DNA from: Clostridium grantii DSM 8605
GTDB taxonomy: Bacteria > Bacillota > Clostridia > Clostridiales > Clostridiaceae
Reading direction: 5' to 3'
Assembly (NCBI RefSeq): GCF_900129965.1
Contig: NZ_FQXM01000021.1
Coordinates: forward strand, 7,738 to 71,737
DNA: 64,000 nt
Shown here piece after piece: positions 61,789 through 64,000 of the stretch (the stretch's first letter is position 1; each line of letters begins with the position of its first letter). Below the pieces are notes generated by a model, which was not told the origin of the DNA, ran no database searches, and saw only the letters and a program-made list of their open reading frames with translations. A program made the position numbers and the translations under genes.

Positions 61789-63573
61789 ATGAAAAAATTA
61801 AGGGACTATTCAAATAACAAGAATTTTATTGAAAATATAAGAACTGCATTTACAACTTTAAAAGATGATGTAAGTCTAGAATTAAATACTAGTAGACAAG
61901 CGATAAAAGAACTTAAAGAGTTACATGTAGATAATAATAATTATTTATCTAAACTTATCCAAAATTCAAAGAAATCAAGTGGAATTATATACGGAGAGAG
62001 AGGTACTGGAAAAACACATTTATTCCTATTAGCTAATGAAGAGATAAACTCAAAAATAAGTGAACATAAGGTATTGTCAATATATTTAAATTTGAAAGAA
62101 ATTTCATTTCCAAAAGAAACTGATACAGAATTATTTAATAGAATATATAGCATACATATTTATGAACAAATTTATTCTCAATTAATTAGATTGTTAAGGG
62201 ATAAAGAGGCTAGCAATCTACTAGAGCAAATAAAGTTGATATTTTCTAAAGAAGAAAAAGAATTTATAAAAAGAATTAGGAGATGTTTATTAAAATTAAT
62301 AGATTTTAAAAATGTTTGTTTCTGGGGGAATAAAGAATTTCAAAATATAGATACAGGGATAATATCTAAAGAAAGTAGTAGCAAATATTTAGAAGAAATA
62401 TGCGAAATATTGAATGCGAGAATTGATAATAAGAAACTAAGTATTTCATATGAGGAATTAGAAAAATACTCTAAGGAATCATCTGATAAACTATCTAAGC
62501 AAAGTAGTTTTATCTCATATCTAAATGTCAATGAAGTTAAGAAAAACTTAGTAGAATTGAGCAATATATTAGAACTAAATTCTATAACATTTTATATAGA
62601 TGAATGGGAGAAGTTATATAATATATCAAAATTACAAGAATATTCAGCGAGCTATATAGACAAACTAAATGGCAATCCAATATATTTTTGGATTGCATAT
62701 GTACCATGGAGAGGATCTTTATATAATTTGGTGGCAGGAGCTGATTTACCACATAATATTAATTTAGATACCTCCTTAATATTTGAAGAATCTATTAAAG
62801 ATAAACAAAAATGTTTAGTATATTTTAAGGAGTTTATTAATAAAAGGATAGGAAAATACATTGTTGATTATAATTTGGATTATTCATCTTTATTTGTCAG
62901 TGATAAAGTATTTGAGCAATTAGTTATTTCATCTATGGGGAATAGTAGAGAATTTGGATTGATGCTAGTTGAGTCAATAGATAATTGGATTATAGATACA
63001 CAAAAGGAAATAGTTACACATAATTCTCCGAAAGCCATAGGACTGAATATTGTTAAAAAATCAATAATAACAAACGGTAATACTAAAAAAAGAAATATTG
63101 AAAAATATGAAAATTCACTTAAATTACTTAGAGATATTGAAAAATTTTGTTTTGAAAAGGAGTCAAGTCATTTTGCAATTATAATAAATAAAGATACTAT
63201 AGAAATGTTGAATAGAGATGAATTTTCAGAACTATTTTATCAGAGACTTATTCATTTGAGAAAAAGAGATGTTGCAGAAAAAGATGGACAGACAGAAATT
63301 AGGCTTAACATATATTCTGTTGACTATTCAAGTACTTATAATTTTCATAAGAATAAAAAGAAATTTTCTTTTTTCTTAAATGGTAATGAAATACACAATA
63401 AGGCAAGAAGGTATGTTTATACACCATCCAATATACTCCAGAATATAGATATTATGGAGGGCGAAAGCTTTAAATGTAAGAATTGTAAAACAGTTATAAA
63501 TATTAAAAAGGCTAAAATGGCATGGGAGAAAAACACTTGTCCTAATTGTTGGGAAAAGTTATATAATGATTAA
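61789..63573 (+). CDS. P-loop (ORC/CDC6-like AAA) ATPase with C-terminal zinc ribbon
   Basis: The 594-residue protein starts at ATG 61789 after CTAGGAGGAAT. It has Walker A GERGTGKT (69-76), Walker B FYIDEWEKL (D271, E272), an Arg-containing SMGNSREFGLMLVES block and a C-terminal zinc ribbon (FKCKNCKTVI...TCPNCWEK, near 562-590). It is similar to ORC-CDC6-type AAA ATPases that occur near phage-defence genes; family assignment is by pattern. The ApeA-like gene begins about 150 bases downstream on the same strand, so the two may form one unit. The frame is intact. Confidence 0.7.
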   Translation: MKKLRDYSNNKNFIENIRTAFTTLKDDVSLELNTSRQAIKELKELHVDNNNYLSKLIQNSKKSSGIIYGERGTGKTHLFLLANEEINSKISEHKVLSIYLNLKEISFPKETDTELFNRIYSIHIYEQIYSQLIRLLRDKEASNLLEQIKLIFSKEEKEFIKRIRRCLLKLIDFKNVCFWGNKEFQNIDTGIISKESSSKYLEEICEILNARIDNKKLSISYEELEKYSKESSDKLSKQSSFISYLNVNEVKKNLVELSNILELNSITFYIDEWEKLYNISKLQEYSASYIDKLNGNPIYFWIAYVPWRGSLYNLVAGADLPHNINLDTSLIFEESIKDKQKCLVYFKEFINKRIGKYIVDYNLDYSSLFVSDKVFEQLVISSMGNSREFGLMLVESIDNWIIDTQKEIVTHNSPKAIGLNIVKKSIITNGNTKKRNIEKYENSLKLLRDIEKFCFEKESSHFAIIINKDTIEMLNRDEFSELFYQRLIHLRKRDVAEKDGQTEIRLNIYSVDYSSTYNFHKNKKKFSFFLNGNEIHNKARRYVYTPSNILQNIDIMEGESFKCKNCKTVINIKKAKMAWEKNTCPNCWEKLYND

Positions 63574-63721
63574 TTTAAATTATTTTTATTTTCTATTATT
63601 CGATATTCCGATTAGGCTAATAATTGGAAAGTGGGATAGGCACATAATACAGGTTGCATTAAATTTTATAGTATCCTAAAATTTTATTACTTAAACATTA
63701 GGAAATGAGGGGGAAAGTTGT

Positions 63722-64000
63722 ATGCAGGAAATAGAGTTAAAAGGTTTTTGGTGGTTGCCAGAAAATATAGAGAATAATATTTCAGGGATTTTAAAATTTA
63801 ATATTAATGATGGTGCAAATTTAGAATTAATAGGAGAACTGGTAGAAGATGATGAACTTGAGGTTAATATTATTCTTGGTAAAACAGCAGATGGAAAAGA
63901 TATTACGTTATATAAATGCTTTGAAACAAACAGAGTGTTTAATAGTAATGGATTTATTACGACAGTGATTTTTGCTAATATAATATTTGAAGGAGTTCAT
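63722..64000 (+). CDS. ApeA-like anti-phage protein, N-terminal domain (partial at window end)
   Basis: ATG 63722 follows GAGGGGGAAAGTTGT and the frame stays open to the last base (93 codons). The sequence MQEIELKGFWWLPENIENNI, SGILKFNINDGANLELIGEL, and KTADGKDITLYKCFE resembles the ApeA N-terminal domain 1. ApeA proteins end in a HEPN RNase domain and give phage defence by abortive tRNA or RNA cleavage; the HEPN part would lie beyond the window. Its neighbour is the zinc-ribbon ATPase, not a usual ApeA partner. Confidence 0.75.
   Translation, partial: MQEIELKGFWWLPENIENNISGILKFNINDGANLELIGELVEDDELEVNIILGKTADGKDITLYKCFETNRVFNSNGFITTVIFANIIFEGVH

Overview
The window is AT-rich Firmicutes DNA, most likely from a spore-forming Clostridium-type anaerobe. 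The case rests on two GerAB-type germination permeases (one inside a complete gerAA-AB-AC set), a Spo0E-like phosphatase, purine-rich Shine-Dalgarno sites with frequent TTG/GTG starts, and low-GC codon use. No rRNA or tRNA gene was recognised.

Layout. 1-3.1 kb: an MNT/HEPN toxin-antitoxin pair, then an Rpn-family PD-(D/E)XK nuclease gene bracketed by 258-bp near-identical direct repeats. 3.2-7.5 kb: two group II introns, one apparently nested in the other, next to a decayed sugar-permease/alpha-glucosidase locus. 8-11 kb: an orphan GerAB-type permease and a large HTH regulator. 11.1-18.6 kb: a decayed amidase, then a cluster with an intracellular-looking ADP-ribosyltransferase, a VirD4/TraG-like ATPase, two paralogous PH-like membrane proteins, a zinc-ribbon/discoidin-like membrane protein and a lipoprotein. 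18.7-21.8 kb: an IS256 remnant, an orphan Fur-box-like site, ThpR, a small kinase-like protein and a CsoR repressor. 22-25.7 kb: an iron-siderophore-type ABC importer whose binding-protein gene is broken, plus an amidohydrolase. 26-29.8 kb: the gerA operon. 29.9-32.1 kb: yitJ-like and ppnP-like genes. 32.2-36.6 kb: a sensor kinase and an electron-transfer/FAD oxidoreductase pair, the first with an in-frame UGA. 36.9-38.4 kb: a phage replisome-organizer gene cut by a truncated IS256. 38.5-42.9 kb: an ABC exporter operon with its two-component system. 43-47.4 kb: a DedA-PAP2 fusion, a COG4705-like membrane protein and an ECF sigma operon. 47.6-54.9 kb: a zone of gene remnants (integrase, Fic, TOTE primase, phosphoesterase, PTS IIB, IS200) with a CrtI-type desaturase and a Spo0E-like gene. 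55-56.7 kb: PadR and DUF2812. 56.8-61.2 kb: a decayed IS66, YwqG and DUF2975 fragments, a YozG-like HTH and a membrane protein. 61.8-64 kb: a zinc-ribbon P-loop ATPase followed by an ApeA-like anti-phage gene that runs off the end.

How it works together. The best candidates for an undescribed system are the ADP-ribosyltransferase/VirD4-like ATPase/PH-membrane cluster (about 11.9-18.6 kb) and the ATPase-ApeA pair at the right edge. Decay is heavy: many genes carry one or two frameshifts. Some may be assembly errors in homopolymers, but several loci also have internal deletions, so much of the decay is real. All family names come from reading the protein sequences, not from database searches.
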